The notes below the pieces were generated by a model that had not been told where the DNA came from, did no database searches, and saw nothing but the letters and a program-made list of their open reading frames with translations. Below, piece by piece: positions 33,600-44,389 of a DNA stretch of 64,000 nt. Both the position numbers and the translations under genes were made by a program. How positions within the stretch are numbered: the first letter of the stretch is position 1; each line of letters starts with the position of its first letter. Source of the stretch: Gerris lacustris (taxonomy: Eukaryota; Arthropoda; Insecta; Hemiptera; Gerridae); contig OX578280.1 in assembly GCA_951217055.1 (NCBI GenBank), forward strand, positions 61,699,633 through 61,763,632, given 5' to 3'.

Positions 33600-34435
33600 A
33601 TGGCATTTAGCGTTTCGTATTTCGGTTTTTGTTTTTTTCTTTTCTTCGTTATACATTTATTAACGAAATTTCCTCGTAGTAAAATACGCTTATGGTGGTT
33701 GTTTTTATTTTTATGAATGGCATTTTTTGCATTCAAGGTCGTCTGGAGTTGGAATATGATTCATTTTTTTCGAGTGCTACTGTTAAAAACCTTTCTTTAT
33801 CTATAAAACCCCTATTGATGCAACTAGAAAAGAACAATTTACATATTATATCTATTAAGTTTTTTTTTTTTGTCGACCATTGCACACAATGGTTTTTAAT
33901 CTTTTCTTAAATAGTTTTAACTTTTCTTTATAATAAACTATTGAAAGTTTTAAATTAAACTTCTTTTCATCTATTTAGTGGTAAAATGCAAGTATTTGAT
34001 TTTAGTTAAATTTTAGGATCTAGCTGTCGAACTAGATTGATTTATAATAGAACATATTATTTTTTAACCCAAGGATATTGTAGTAAAGCTTTTCCTAAAC
34101 GTCTAATGTTGATATAATTATCTAATTGTAATAGGGAAATAATTATATCAATTAATTAATTATGTTCTATAATTAATTAGTTATAGTTATAAGCAATTAA
34201 TCAGGTTGAGGGTCGACTGCAATTTAGGTTGTAATCGGGTAAAACCCTTTGTGATATATAGGAGCTGTATGGTTAGTCATCATCAGTTTCTGATGAATCC
34301 AGGTCTGATGATAGCCTAAAATAGTTGAACTAATTATCAAAAATTTAAAAATTGAGCACTTTAAGTTTTATTGACTTATGTTATTGTTGTAACTTAATTT
34401 CTTCCGCTATTGGCGCATTAATAAAAGAGTCTCAA
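33600..34435. other. AT-rich non-coding stretch
   Basis: No gene or element end recognised. ATTAATTAATTA words at 34141-34185 are simple-sequence-like. Confidence 0.45.
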
Positions 34436-34437
34436 AG

Positions 34438-34470
34438 CAGTGGCGTAGCTATGAACCCTGCGACATGTTT
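34438..34470. mobile_element. Solo hAT-like end (CAGTGGCGTAGCTA)
   Basis: CAGTGGCGTAGCTATGAACC matches the terminus of the hAT MITE at 50714. No partner end is identified. It lies just outside the inverted-repeat element at 34497-35283. Confidence 0.4.
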
Positions 34471-34496
34471 TTTTTAATCAAAATGTTGGTTTTCCG

Positions 34497-35283
34497 CTAA
34501 AATCCGCGTCACGAAAGGGTTGAAGTCCGCTGTTTCGCTTCCACTACTGGAAGCATCTTTAGGGGTGTGGTGTATCGTGATGTAGACTCGGAGCAAACAC
34601 AAGTTGTACTGTTTGACACAAGATGTACTGTTTGACACAAGATTTACTGTTTGACACAAGACACAAGATATACTGTTTGACACAAGATGTACTGTTTGAC
34701 ACAAGATTTACTGTTTGACACAAGACACAAGATATACTGTTTGACACAAGATGTACTGTTTGACACAAGATTTACTGTTTGACACAAGACACAAGATATA
34801 CTGTTTGACACAAGATGTACTGTTTGACACAAGATTTACTGTTTGACACAAGACACAAGATATACTGTTTGACACAAGATGTACTGTTTGACACAAGACA
34901 CAAGATATACTGTTTGACACAAGATGTACTGTTTGACACAAGATGTACTGTTTGACACAAGATGTACTGTTTGACTTTGACACAAGATATACGGTTTGTC
35001 ACAAGATATACTGTTTGTCACAAGATGTACTGTTTGACACAAGATGTACTGTTTGACACAAGATACAAGATATACTGTTTGACACGAGATGTACTGTTTG
35101 ACACAAGATGTACTGTTTGACACAAGATGTACTGTTTGACACAAGATATACTGTTTGACACAAGATGTACGGTTTGCTTTGAATCAAAATCACAATGTAC
35201 CACACCCCTGAAGATGCTTCCAGTAGTGGAAGCGAAACCAAGGACTTCAACTCTTTCGTAACGCGGATTTTGATTACGAGCCA
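34497..35283. mobile_element. Inverted-repeat element housing a minisatellite
   Basis: Arms of about 115 bases (34497-34612 and 35160-35283) share AAAATCCGCGT, GAAAG/AGTTGAAGTCC, TTTCGCTTCCACTACTGGAA and GGGGTGTGGT in inverted order. The space between is filled by a 19-bp minisatellite. This resembles foldback transposons with internal satellite arrays. I could not read an exact target duplication. Confidence 0.8.
34613..35160. repeat. 19-bp minisatellite with 64-bp higher-order repeat
   Basis: The monomer is TACTGTTTGACACAAGATG. In the left half three monomers (with ATA, ATG and ATT variants) plus an extra ACACAAG form a 64-bp unit repeated about four times. The right half is simpler, mostly single 19-bp monomers with local changes (TTGTCACAAG, TTGACACGAG). 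Open frames of 60-100 codons in several frames are a by-product of the array. Confidence 0.92.
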
Positions 35284-35299
35284 ATCCGCGTAAGCCTCA

Positions 35300-36480
35300 C
35301 TCTTAGTTTACTAACCTTTTTTATTTGTGTTGGTTTTCTTGATGATTCACAACATCGATGGAGGCGCCGAAAACCACCCTAGCTGGTAACGTTATGCTGA
35401 TGAAAAATCTATTATATATTGAAAAAATGTTTCTTAAATTATCTCTTTATGGCCTCCTACTGACTCTTTAATTTCTGCCTTACGTGTTTTTATTATTGAA
35501 TTGATATAATTGTTAAACAAAAGATGTCTTTATCCTATTGGGTGGTGAGAAAACTTAAGAATTGTAAATCGGCTTCGGTCCTCCACCCAACGACTTGTAA
35601 ACACTTTCTTCATTACAAAATCGTGTATTAAATTTTTTGTACAGGTGCTGCATATAAAATTGTTACTTTTAAACCTGTTCAGAGAGAGGTGTGTTAAACG
35701 AAAAATTTTAAGAACAAGATAAGAACACTGACAGGACCATTCAGAATCGTATATCCTGCTGTTTCCATTCTTCTTCTTGGTGCTCTGCTACTATCCGTGT
35801 TCAAATTTTCATTCCTAACGACGGAGGGGAAGAACAAAACTTGGATTAAAGAAGGGGAGGAATACTAGGGGATTTTTATGCGAAAGTGTCGCAAACTCAC
35901 AACACTATAAGGAGTCTAAATAAAGACTTGGTGAATTTTTTCATAGCTTTCAGGTCTTGATGTTCCCTTCCGTCTCATAACGGGGTTTATTATGATCTTT
36001 TCTTTCGGCTTTTCCAGAATTCCCTTTGATATCTATTCTTCCTCGGCTTCTATTCCTTTCTTAAGCTTGTAGATGCTTCAAAAAAATGTTTGAAAGATGA
36101 AGAATGGATAGAGAGCGCAAAGCTTCCACAAGTGGCTTGTTATGACACCTTCGCTTTCCCGTTCCTGCTTACTATGCTCTTTTTATACGTTTACAACTTT
36201 TTTTTTGTCTACTCTTCTGTTTTAACATTTTTCTTTTTAATTTTTTTTTCTTAAAGTATACTTCTCCCCCTTTACCCCTCTCTCCGGTAAACAGAGAATT
36301 ATGAAAAAGAATAGATTAAAGGGAACATTTAAAAAAAAAGTGGGCCAAAAGATGTTTGAGCCCGGGGGCAAAAGGACATTAATCTTAAGTTTTAATATCA
36401 AAAGACATAATCGATAACTTTTTCATCATTTAAAATGAAGAGAACATTTTAAAAACATCAAGAAGAAAGTAAATTATTAA
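35300..36480. other. Non-coding stretch
   Basis: Mixed composition with several pyrimidine-rich tracts (36140-36290). No gene, repeat family or element end recognised. Confidence 0.4.
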
Positions 36481-36587
36481 TAATTAAATGCAAACGTTCT
36501 TAACGTGTTGATTGCACCCTGTTTTCGTTTGATCAAAGTGCTTAAGATGCATTGAAAAAGTTTGTTTTTTTTCTTTCACTTCTTTTA

Positions 36588-37161
36588 GTCCAGGTGATAG
36601 CGTGCAATAAAGTGCCTGACTAGAATTTTGTGTGCAAGTAAATCTTTTGGTGCCTTTTAAGAATATGTTGTTGGCTAAGTTCAAGTTTAAGTTCGTCTGC
36701 AGGACATAGCTTGGCAATAGACATTTGGAAAAAAAAAAAAAAACCGGTGAAGAGCGGCCATGTCCCGCCCTTTATGGTGGACAGTGTGATTTTCATGATC
36801 CTGACACAAAATTAGTTAGTAGACCAAAAATCAAGTTGATGATAGTTTGTAACTTAATAGGTTAGTTATTAAAATATTACTCCAAATCAAAGAGATTACT
36901 TATGAAGTGACAAACTACAATCAACTTGGTTGTTGGGCATACTAACTAATTTCGTACTCAGGATCATGAAAATCACATTGTCCACCATAAAGGATCACAT
37001 GACCGCTCTCCACCGGTTTGTTCTTTTCAATTGCCTATTGCCAAGCTATGTCCCGCAGACGAACCTAACCGACCACATATTCTTAGAAGGCACCAAAAGA
37101 TTAACTTATATACAAAATTATAGCGTCTGTCACACACTTTTTTGCACGCTATCTCCTGGAC
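36588..37161. mobile_element. TA-flanked foldback MITE
   Basis: The ends GTCCAGGTGATAGCGTGCAA and its complement (TTGCACGCTATCTCCTGGAC) are flanked by TA. Inverted matches continue for about 240 bases on each side (CTTTTGGTGCCTT, GACATAGCTTGGCAATAG, TTTATGGTGGACA, TTTTCATGATCCTGA). The middle about 100 bases also partly self-pair. TA flanks suggest a Tc1/mariner-type origin. No coding capacity. Confidence 0.8.
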
Positions 37162-37329
37162 TATTAGGGGAATTTTAAATGTTAAAAAATTCTTTGGTGG
37201 ATGATGAAAGTTCGCGAAATTATGAAGAAGAATCATTCTTCAGAAGATCGGCTGCCCTACGATGATGTCATGAGCTATAACTGTGTGAGAGGAGTTAAAT
37301 AAATAAATGCTGTGAGGATAGATTATGGG

Positions 37330-37665
37330 TTAGTAAATATGGAAGAAAATAACTCAATCCTTAGAGATAATTCATATTATGTTAGAAAGAGAGCAACGAC
37401 ATATCTCAATCCTTAAAGGAAAGACATATTTTAGTAAGAGGGCTAGAAAAGAACTATCCTTAGAGGATGGACATGTGTCATGAAAACAACTCAATCCTTA
37501 GAGTAAAGACGTATGTGTTTGAGAGCAAGAAAATAACTCAATTGTTAGAGGATGTGTCAGTAAAGGAGCTAGAAAATATCTCAATCCTCACTGGAAAGAC
37601 CCATGTTAGTGAGAGAGCAAGAGAGCAAAGAGCAAGAAAACACAATCCTTAGAGGATGGACTTAC
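37330..37665. repeat. Degenerate tandem repeat, roughly 55 bp
   Basis: ACTCAATCCTTAGAGGA-like blocks recur about seven times, alternating with GAGAGCAAGAAAATA-like blocks. Spacing varies and copies are strongly diverged. Confidence 0.7.
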
Positions 37666-37689
37666 TTAAGAGAACACTAAAATTAATAT

Positions 37690-37830
37690 TTTACGATTTT
37701 GGTAGTATTCATACTACGGAAAGATTAAATTTTAATTTAAATCAAATTATAATTATTATTAACTACGGGAAACAGGCAGAGAAAAATACACTCCAGCGCC
37801 GGGATTTGAACCACGGACCTCTAAAATAAT
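37690..37830. repeat. tRNA-related SINE-like unit, single copy
   Basis: TTCATACTACGGAAAGATTA, TTAACTACGGGAAACAG, AAATACACTCCAGCG and CCGGGATTTGAACCACGGAC repeat the left arm of the palindromic unit at 10461-10670. The B-box-like GGTTCAAATCCCGG lies on the minus strand. Confidence 0.7.
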
Positions 37831-37844
37831 GCCTCTATATAATG

Positions 37845-38690
37845 AGGCGCTACCCCCAAAAACTCTGAAAAAACGTGAAAAAATTATTTCTCGATAACGG
37901 AACCGACGATTTTGATTAAAATATTCTAAAATGTAGCTCATTTGAATACGAATCTAACCATATAAGCTGAGAGCCCGGGTTCGATTCCCCGCCCAGGAGA
38001 TGTTATTATACTACGTTTTTATTAGCTTGCTTTCTTGTTTGTTTGTCCGGTACAAATCTGGCAATTGATTTCTAACTAACTTCCCGAATAGCTAGACATA
38101 TGAAACTATTAGCATAGCTCAGAACACGAAGACAATGCATTATTTTAATACTTTTAGCCATCTTTCAGCAGAATTTAATTGGTTTTCAGCAAATTTTGGT
38201 GTATGGAAAGTTAGTTCGGAAAAAATCCGCTTTTATTTGTTTTGCCATGTCCCATATTTACGCAATCTTCATTTTGACGGGTTTCAAATTTGTGATTTTT
38301 ATAATTAAATAAGAGTGTAATAAACTTTGAATGACAGGAAATATATCGATTATATTATTTTTAATGTATCGATGGCACGGTTTAGATTTGGTGTTGGGGA
38401 GATCCGTTGTACAAAGATTTGTCCTTTTATAGGTTAAAGATATATAACAATAACAATTATATTATCAACATTACATACGATTCAACAGAAAATTCAAAAA
38501 CGTAGTACATATATAAAAAGTTCATTTTATCTTGAAATTATTTATGATAAATTTTGATAAAATTTTCAATAATAATTAAATGTACATACGAAAACTAATA
38601 AATGGAAAACACTGGGCTAAATAATTATGAACTCGTATATGAGAAAGTTTGTCTGAGTTGTCTCGGACCGATTTTTTGTATTTTAGCTTA
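37845..38690 (+). repeat. Family A copy interrupted by a MITE
   Basis: The middle of family A (AGGCGCTACCCCCAAAAACT, a CCCGGGTTCGATTCCCCGCC T-arm-like module, GAGATGTTATTAT) stops at 38008. It resumes after the MITE at 38011-38505 with GATAAATTTTGATAAAATTT, TAATAAATGGAAAACACTGG and AACTCGTATATGAGAAAGTT. The 5' hairpin is missing here. Confidence 0.7.
38011..38505 (+). mobile_element. TA-flanked MITE (CTACGTTTTT family), copy 3
   Basis: The ends CTACGTTTTTATTAGCTTGC and TCAAAAACGTAG are flanked by TA (38009-38010 and 38506-38507). The body combines the 5' half seen at 30563 with the ATCGATGGCACGGTTTAG segment seen at 31185 and 16108. It lies inside a family A repeat. Confidence 0.85.
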
Positions 38691-38694
38691 TACT

Positions 38695-39285
38695 AGTTAG
38701 TTCTTGTTCTACATTTGTAGGTAAATACAAAATAATCACACTGTCCCACAGTAATTACTGGTCATTGCTCTATTATTGTATAAAGTTGGATATGCTGTTG
38801 GACAAATTTGCTGTATCTCTTGGTTATTGTGAACTGCTTGATTTATTTGTACAACTTAATCGATTAAATGTCAAAAGTATAATTTATTTATTAGAGTTGT
38901 TGAAGTCTTAACTCTAGGACGGCACATCAAAGGATAGACCACACGTGATATCTACTGAATATATTACAGTTCTACTTAATCACTTAATTCTAGCGGTCCT
39001 ACTTCTAAGTCGGCACATCAAACGAATTACGTGACTTGTATAAGTATCTTTGGGAGGCAGGCTTTTAAGAAATCCAAGTTGTTGATCAGTCTAAAGTTGT
39101 TTCAACAAAACGATAGATAGTCCAAGAGTAAATTTGATGAATGCTGAACTGAACGAATCGATGTCATCAAGATAAGACTAAGGGATATAATCACTTTTTA
39201 AACAGAAATGTGATATTCCTTCGTCCTAAAGTACATTGGACTAAATATCCCATTGTATTAGGTAATACATATTTTGACAAAAAAA
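38695..39285. other. Non-coding stretch
   Basis: Includes two related pieces with CGGCACATCAAA (38931 and 39012). A diverged inverted fragment of the GGTACTTC family lies at about 39195-39270 (TGATATTCCTTCGTCC, GGACTAAATATCCC). Confidence 0.45.
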
Positions 39286-39288
39286 CTC

Positions 39289-39526
39289 GGTACTTCTTTA
39301 GATTGTTACTCCCCTCTGTTTTTCTTTTTTAGAATATAAATGACTGACTAAATTACTATTAAGACAAAGGGATGTTTAGTCCAATGTACTTTGGGACAAA
39401 GGAATATCCCACTTCTGTTTTTATATGGGGAGTAACTGTCTAAAGAGAACATTCCATACACCTTCTTTAGATTGTGCTACTCCCCTCTATTTTTTTCTAA
39501 GGGGAGTAACAATCTAAAGAAGTGCC
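39289..39526. mobile_element. Short TIR element (GGTACTTCTTTAG family), copy 2
   Basis: The same ends and internal inverted pairs as 3717-3951. The flanking octamers AAAAACTC and AAAAGCTC agree at 7 of 8 positions. With the same situation at copy 1, this supports an 8-bp target duplication. Confidence 0.78.
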
Positions 39527-39902
39527 AAAAGCTCCCTCCTTCTCCTTCATATGGAAATGGAAACAGCACCCTCATTATATTCATAAACCTCATTTATATT
39601 TTGCCATTAATTAGTAAGGACTTTGTCTTCCTATTATAATTTCAAGACTAGGATACTGTCTTATAAAATCCTTAACTTAACTTAATATTTAAGAATAGCT
39701 ACTGAAAAGAATTGTGCGGTATATACTCGTAAGTTGTTTTGAGAACCTTTGAATTTTGCAGACTATTGTAGGTACCGCAAAGGAGCCAGAAGTAATAACA
39801 CAATATCAATCACTTTTTCTCTTTGAAGTTTAATCGACTTCTGAGTCTAAGATTAAAAAAAAACCCTGACCTCGTTGATTTATTAATATTGTTTTATTTT
39901 AG

Positions 39903-40013
39903 ACCGATGCAACTTTGAAAAGTGGTTTTATAGAATATTATAAAAGAAACAAAGACTCAGAAGAAAAAAAAAGCTTTAGAAAAAAGAAGAAGCGGCAGAT
40001 GAAGAGGAAGTGA
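39903..40013 (+). CDS. Candidate terminal coding exon with basic C-terminus
   Basis: A strong acceptor, TTGTTTTATTTTAG, ends at 39902. If the exon is entered in phase 0, 36 codons follow to a TGA at 40011-40013. The peptide starts TDATLKSGFIEYYKRNKDSE and ends in a very basic run (FRKKKKRQMKRK). Such a tail suits a nuclear, nucleolar or RNA-binding protein, but I recognise no family. A clean pyrimidine tract, an open phase-0 frame and an AATAAA at 40615-40620 together make a consistent 3' exon. The upstream exons were not found; the preceding kilobases are mobile DNA, so the intron would be long. Chance is possible because the exon is short and A-rich. Confidence 0.45.
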   Translation, partial: TDATLKSGFIEYYKRNKDSEEKKSFRKKKKRQMKRK

Positions 40014-40640
40014 GAAAGACGGTGGAAACACAAAAGGAAAAAGAAGATGGGGCACTTAGCGAACTACCGAAGCTTTTTTTTATTCGAGACTTACAAGGAT
40101 CTTCTGAGCTCTGTATAAGTTTTAAAGTCGAAGCCACCCACCTTCAAAAAAGAAAACGGTGTAGAGAACCACAAGCTGAAAACTGGCACTCCCCTCTCTC
40201 TATACAGTGTGGATCTCTCCTCAAGGGGGGGTCCAAGGCGGCCCGACATCAAAGAACAGCTTCGCCTCGGAACCCCCTACTCGTAGCTCGAGGCGTGAAA
40301 AAACACTCAAAGAACACCGACACACAGATACAGGCTATTAGCCACACCTTTCTAGAACCACACACAGACACCAGACCACCTTCTACTCTCTAATTGCTCT
40401 CCATACACATCTAAACCTTTTCCGCTAAGTATTAACTTCACAGCACCAAAAGTAAATTAAGTGAAAATAATAATAATAATTACCCGACCAGAGAAGAAGA
40501 GAAAATTATACAGAGAATACATTTTTTTTTATAGTCAAAACATTTGGACATCAAGAGAGTAATATACATGTATAAAGTTAATGTGGATTAAAAAAATAAT
40601 TTAGATTTTTTTTCAATAAAGATTAAACAGTCCATGACAA
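40014..40640 (+). other. Putative 3' UTR with AATAAA polyadenylation signal
   Basis: The stretch after the candidate stop is GC-richer to about 40400, then AT-rich. AATAAA stands at 40615-40620. A 127-codon frame inside (40010-40393) begins only at a GTG and has no family resemblance, so I read it as untranslated. Confidence 0.35.
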
Positions 40641-40906
40641 AATTATAATTATCTTGTGTATATACAACTCATTATTATATGGAAATTTAATTCTCTAGAC
40701 AAAAACAAATACCTTAAATTCAATCTAACTAAAGTTAGATAGTATAATATTATTCAGCCATAATATTTATCCTAAAACCTTAAATGTTTTCTTTCTTGTT
40801 GATGCATAAGTTAAAAAGTCAAGGCTTAAATCTAGTAATAAGATTTACCATGATGAATCTTACTTATAGATATTCCTATTTTAATCAAAAATAATCTGCA
40901 AATTAG

Positions 40907-41210
40907 TGTGGCACATAGCTTTCTCGCGTCCTATATTGCCTATTGGACGAATTGAAAATCATCAAAAAAAAAAAAATGATGAATACTTCTAAAGATATAG
41001 GGGTGAATAGAAAAAAAACAACTTTGCACTCATTCGGAAGAAAGGACACAAGTCAAGTCGCATAAGTGAAATTTATGCACCAACTGAGGCCTAATTATAA
41101 CCTACCCTCTAAATTTCATTAAAATCAGACGAGTAGTTTTAAGATATGGTGGTTCGCAAAAATCTTAAATGACTGGACAGGCACGGCACCAAAAATGTTC
41201 CCTGTTGTGT
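40907..41210 (-). repeat. Family D repeat, reversed
   Basis: On the minus strand, GATTTTTGCGAACCACCATA, TCTGATTTTAATGAAATTTA and the closing GAGAAAGCTATGTGCCACAC correspond to family D at 32655-33480. The terminal hairpin side is eroded. Confidence 0.5.
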
Positions 41211-41214
41211 GAGA

Positions 41215-41780
41215 CGGATATTTGCATAAATAATGTGCTATTAGTGTCTGTATGCAAACATAACATGTCCTTTTGCTAACTAGAGTTATTATATCGTAGT
41301 GTTGATTGGGCTCGTAGTCTCTCTTTCAGAGTTGTTGGTACGCACATATACCAGCCTGCCTTCTCAAAGAGTTCTCACTGTACTGTGTTGCAGATGTGTG
41401 GCTGCCTCTGATGGTACTTCCGAATTTTACTCTTTCTCCCAATGTCGGATAACTTTTCTGAAAGATGTCCTTAATATTTATAAAACGAAATCATTAGTTT
41501 GCCAGGAAAAATGGTCTGTCAGGAGTTTATCCGTTTGTTGAGTCTACTTCTGATAATAATATATGTATCTCTTTTAATCGGATCTATTGTTTCTATGATT
41601 TTGAGTCTATCTTCATAGTTTACCTATTCTCAGTCCTCCAAATTAAAATGCCTAACCTAACAAAACAATATATCAAGATAACCAAAACGTCACAACAGTC
41701 AATGTCAACTCAATATAACAGAAGATACAAATAACAAAATCTATCTTCAAAATTGATCGCTATGTTTGTTAAGCTTAAGC
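41215..41780. other. Non-coding stretch
   Basis: A plus-strand frame at 41299-41541 is open for about 80 codons but shows no recognisable motif. No repeat identified. Confidence 0.35.
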
Positions 41781-41783
41781 TTT

Positions 41784-42082
41784 GCCCAGACTGCCGGGCC
41801 GAATAGAGGACACGAGCAGTGCAGTGGTCTCTGCGCATGCCCAATCTGAGATGCGCAAGCGCACTTTAGATAGGCATGCGCAGAGACCAATGTCTCTCTT
41901 CGGTGGGCATGCGCAGAGACCAATGTCTCTCTTCGGTGGGCATGCGCAGAGACCAATGTCTCTCTTCGGTGGGCATGCGCAGAGACCAATGTCTCTCTTT
42001 GGTGGGCATGCGCAGAGACCAATGTCACTGTTCGGTTGGCATACGCAGAGACCAATGTCTCTGTTCGGTTCGGCAGTCTGGA
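41784..42082. mobile_element. Short inverted-repeat element housing a 33-bp minisatellite
   Basis: The ends GCCCAGACTGCCGGGCCGAA and TTCGGTTCGGCAGTCTGGAC are inverted. About six 33-bp units of GGCATGCGCAGAGACCAATG plus TCTCTCTTCGGTG lie at 41872-42067. Each unit holds the hairpin AGAGAC-CAAT-GTCTCT and a GCATGC palindrome. Because 33 is divisible by 3, all frames stay open and give false 80-127 codon frames on both strands. Confidence 0.75.
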
Positions 42083-42089
42083 CGAGTTT

Positions 42090-43695
42090 TAGAAGCAAAA
42101 CTGTCCTTGTTGAAATAGAACCTTGCTGTACGTTAATATTTGTAAATAAAGTTAATGGTGGTTGAACACGTCATGCTAGACAATCTTTGAAGAACTAGCC
42201 TTTATCCGTATATTGTTACCTGCTAATAAAGTTCGAAGAGACTGATCTGTTGATTGTCGTATAGCTGTTAATTTATCCGGTATCGACTTAAGTTGGTCAT
42301 CTGAGTGAATCGACGTTGACCTTTATTATGTGGATAAGCTCAAAGACCTCTAGAACGGGAATGTCATGCATTGTCCATTTCAGACATTACTTATTACGTA
42401 GTATAAAGTAGAAGACGATTGAATGCTTAAAGGGGTGAAGTTTCTTGAATACTGGGTTAGTTGTGAAGTTTACTCTCCTTAAAGTAGAATCTTTGCCAGA
42501 AAGAAACACCTCGCGTAGACGTAGGGTAAGCTACACTGTCCACCGATGTAAACAGACATCAAGGAGGTAAAAAGTCCTCACACAAGCAAAACATAATAAA
42601 TATTTTTAAAGAAACACTCATTTCTCTATATGACACTGCTCGCCTACATTTTGGAAACCAGCCCAGTCTCTACGTCTAAAAGAGAAAAAAAACTCACTTC
42701 TTGTTCTTTTTAGTTTTGTCTCTATCAAAACAACGGGCCCGAAGATTCAAGGGGTGTATTAATAGTTAGAAATGAGGGTTTGTTTTATTTTATTACACCG
42801 TAGGTTTTTATTAATGTTGTTTGTTTTTTTGATCACCCCTTATATCAGCTGAGAAACTCGTGACATTAAAAATCAGGGTTTTTTTTTTTTAATCCTACTA
42901 ATATTAAATGCATCTAACTTTGAAAATGTATTTTTAAACTGATTGCTCTCCCCCTCTCCTCGCGCTCACACCTTCTCTAGGCTCTAAATACGTGTTAACT
43001 AAGATTGATTTTTACGCTTTCTCTCTCTTTCTTAAATTCTCGGTTAGTATTTTGAATTTAGGGCACATTAATACACTGATGGCAATGTTTAACGTTTCGT
43101 TCATATTTTTGCGGTTGAGAATTTATGAATGTCCAGACGGAAATAATTTTTATTGCGTTCTATTTTCTCGCTCCCGAGTTCTTACACCCCTAACAACTCA
43201 GTTTATTCATTTAAACTGTGTTTCCCAATCTCTAAGACTCGGTTTCCGTGTGGAGTCTTCGTAACTCATTTTCTAATTTATAGGCAATAAGATTCCCCCA
43301 ACTAAAAAAATAATAAAAATCGTACTTAAATTTTTTTGGCTACATAATAGTTGACGTCTTGGGTCTCCCCCAATTTTTCTTATAGAATCGTGTTAATCAA
43401 AAGTTTTTTTTTTTGCATTTTACAATTCCTCGTTGTTGACCATTTGCCCTTTAACATAAACAAAACAAGACAAAATAATATAACAATGTACGTGTACGTG
43501 TCATTTTGAAGGTGCACTCAATTGATTCCTTATCCGTGGCTACTTCAATGGTTCTAACACTGCATTGTTTATGAGTTGATAAGAATTCTATATTATGTGT
43601 ATATATTTTTTTTCAATAGAATTGCTAAGTGGTGATTCTCGTTGTTCTTTATAAGTACTGTGTATTTAGTACATAAATTGTTGTATTTCCCCCTG
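42090..43695. other. Non-coding stretch
   Basis: No gene or element end recognised. Some patches (42480-42570) have more even composition but no supported frame. Confidence 0.4.
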
Positions 43696-43701
43696 TTTTA
43701 C

Positions 43702-44160
43702 TTTTCCTCACCTATGGTAGGAAAAGTATTGTTTTCACCGAAAAATGTTTTTTTGAGATTTCAACGGAATTATCCATTTTGGGTGCTTTTAAGACCTCCT
43801 GCGAGTGGTTTTCAGTATGACGTCTGTATGAGTATTATGATCCTAGCACCCAGGGTATTTAACCTAGAGAGTTGAAACTTGGCAGAAAAATCAGTCCTTA
43901 CTTCTAGTTGTGCCCTACGGAAAATCAACATTTTCCGCCATCTTGTACCCAGTTTTTTGAGTCAGCAAAATTTCAAATAATTGTAAAAAAATCGAAAAGT
44001 GGTCCGATCGAGTTGAATTTGGCACAAATGTGCCTCCCTGTATTTTGAATTTATCGATTTTTGAATTTTGAAACTTTGACGGTTAATAATACCGAAAGTA
44101 TAAATACGTTTTTGACATATATATCGTTGGAACCGGTAAAAGATGAGCAATAAATATTAA
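43702..44160 (+). repeat. Family C terminal-hairpin repeat
   Basis: Starts TTTTCCTCACCTATGGTAGG then AAAA (hairpin), then GTATTG as in family A, GACGTCTGTATGAG, GGGTATTTAACCTAGAGAGT, TGAAACTTGGCAG and CGCCATCTTGTACCC. Only the hairpin start recurs at 47668-47700. The body phrase aligns loosely with families A, B and D. Confidence 0.5.
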
Positions 44161-44248
44161 AAAAAAAACCTTATGAAATTCCATTAATTAGTTTAAAAGC
44201 TATATGCGAACATATTTTTTTTTTTGAAAAATGATAATAAAAAAATCA

Positions 44249-44385
44249 GTTATTTCAAACTGGTCACCCATCCAAATACTGACTTCGCCCAATGTTAATT
44301 CCTCCTGCTGGGAACTAGCAGGAGAGGCCACATTAGTTGCCCCCTAAGTGAGGAAAAATTCCGAGGTACCCCTTACCCGATTTTT
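44249..44385 (-). repeat. 5S rRNA-derived SINE-like element, copy 2
   Basis: On the minus strand, TATTTGGATGGGTGACCAG plus TACCTCGGAA...TTCCTCACTT and an AT tail match the copy at 31915-32040. This copy has an extra hairpin, CCTGCTGG...CCAGCAGG type, between the conserved parts. Confidence 0.55.
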
Positions 44386-44389
44386 TAAT

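Noticed and set aside
34474..35284. Overlapping open frames of 60-102 codons with Cys-Gln-Thr-Val repeats on the minus strand
   Set aside because: They follow the 19-bp/64-bp minisatellite in every frame and shift with it; no start context, splice sites or non-repeat part support a protein.
40010..40393. 127-codon frame, the longest not caused by a repeat
   Set aside because: It starts only at a GTG, has no recognisable motif, and overlaps a better terminal exon with strong acceptor in another frame; read as 3' UTR.
41747..42165. 80-127 codon frames on both strands
   Set aside because: The 33-bp repeat unit keeps all frames open. Peptides are simple repeats and the array lies inside an inverted-repeat element.
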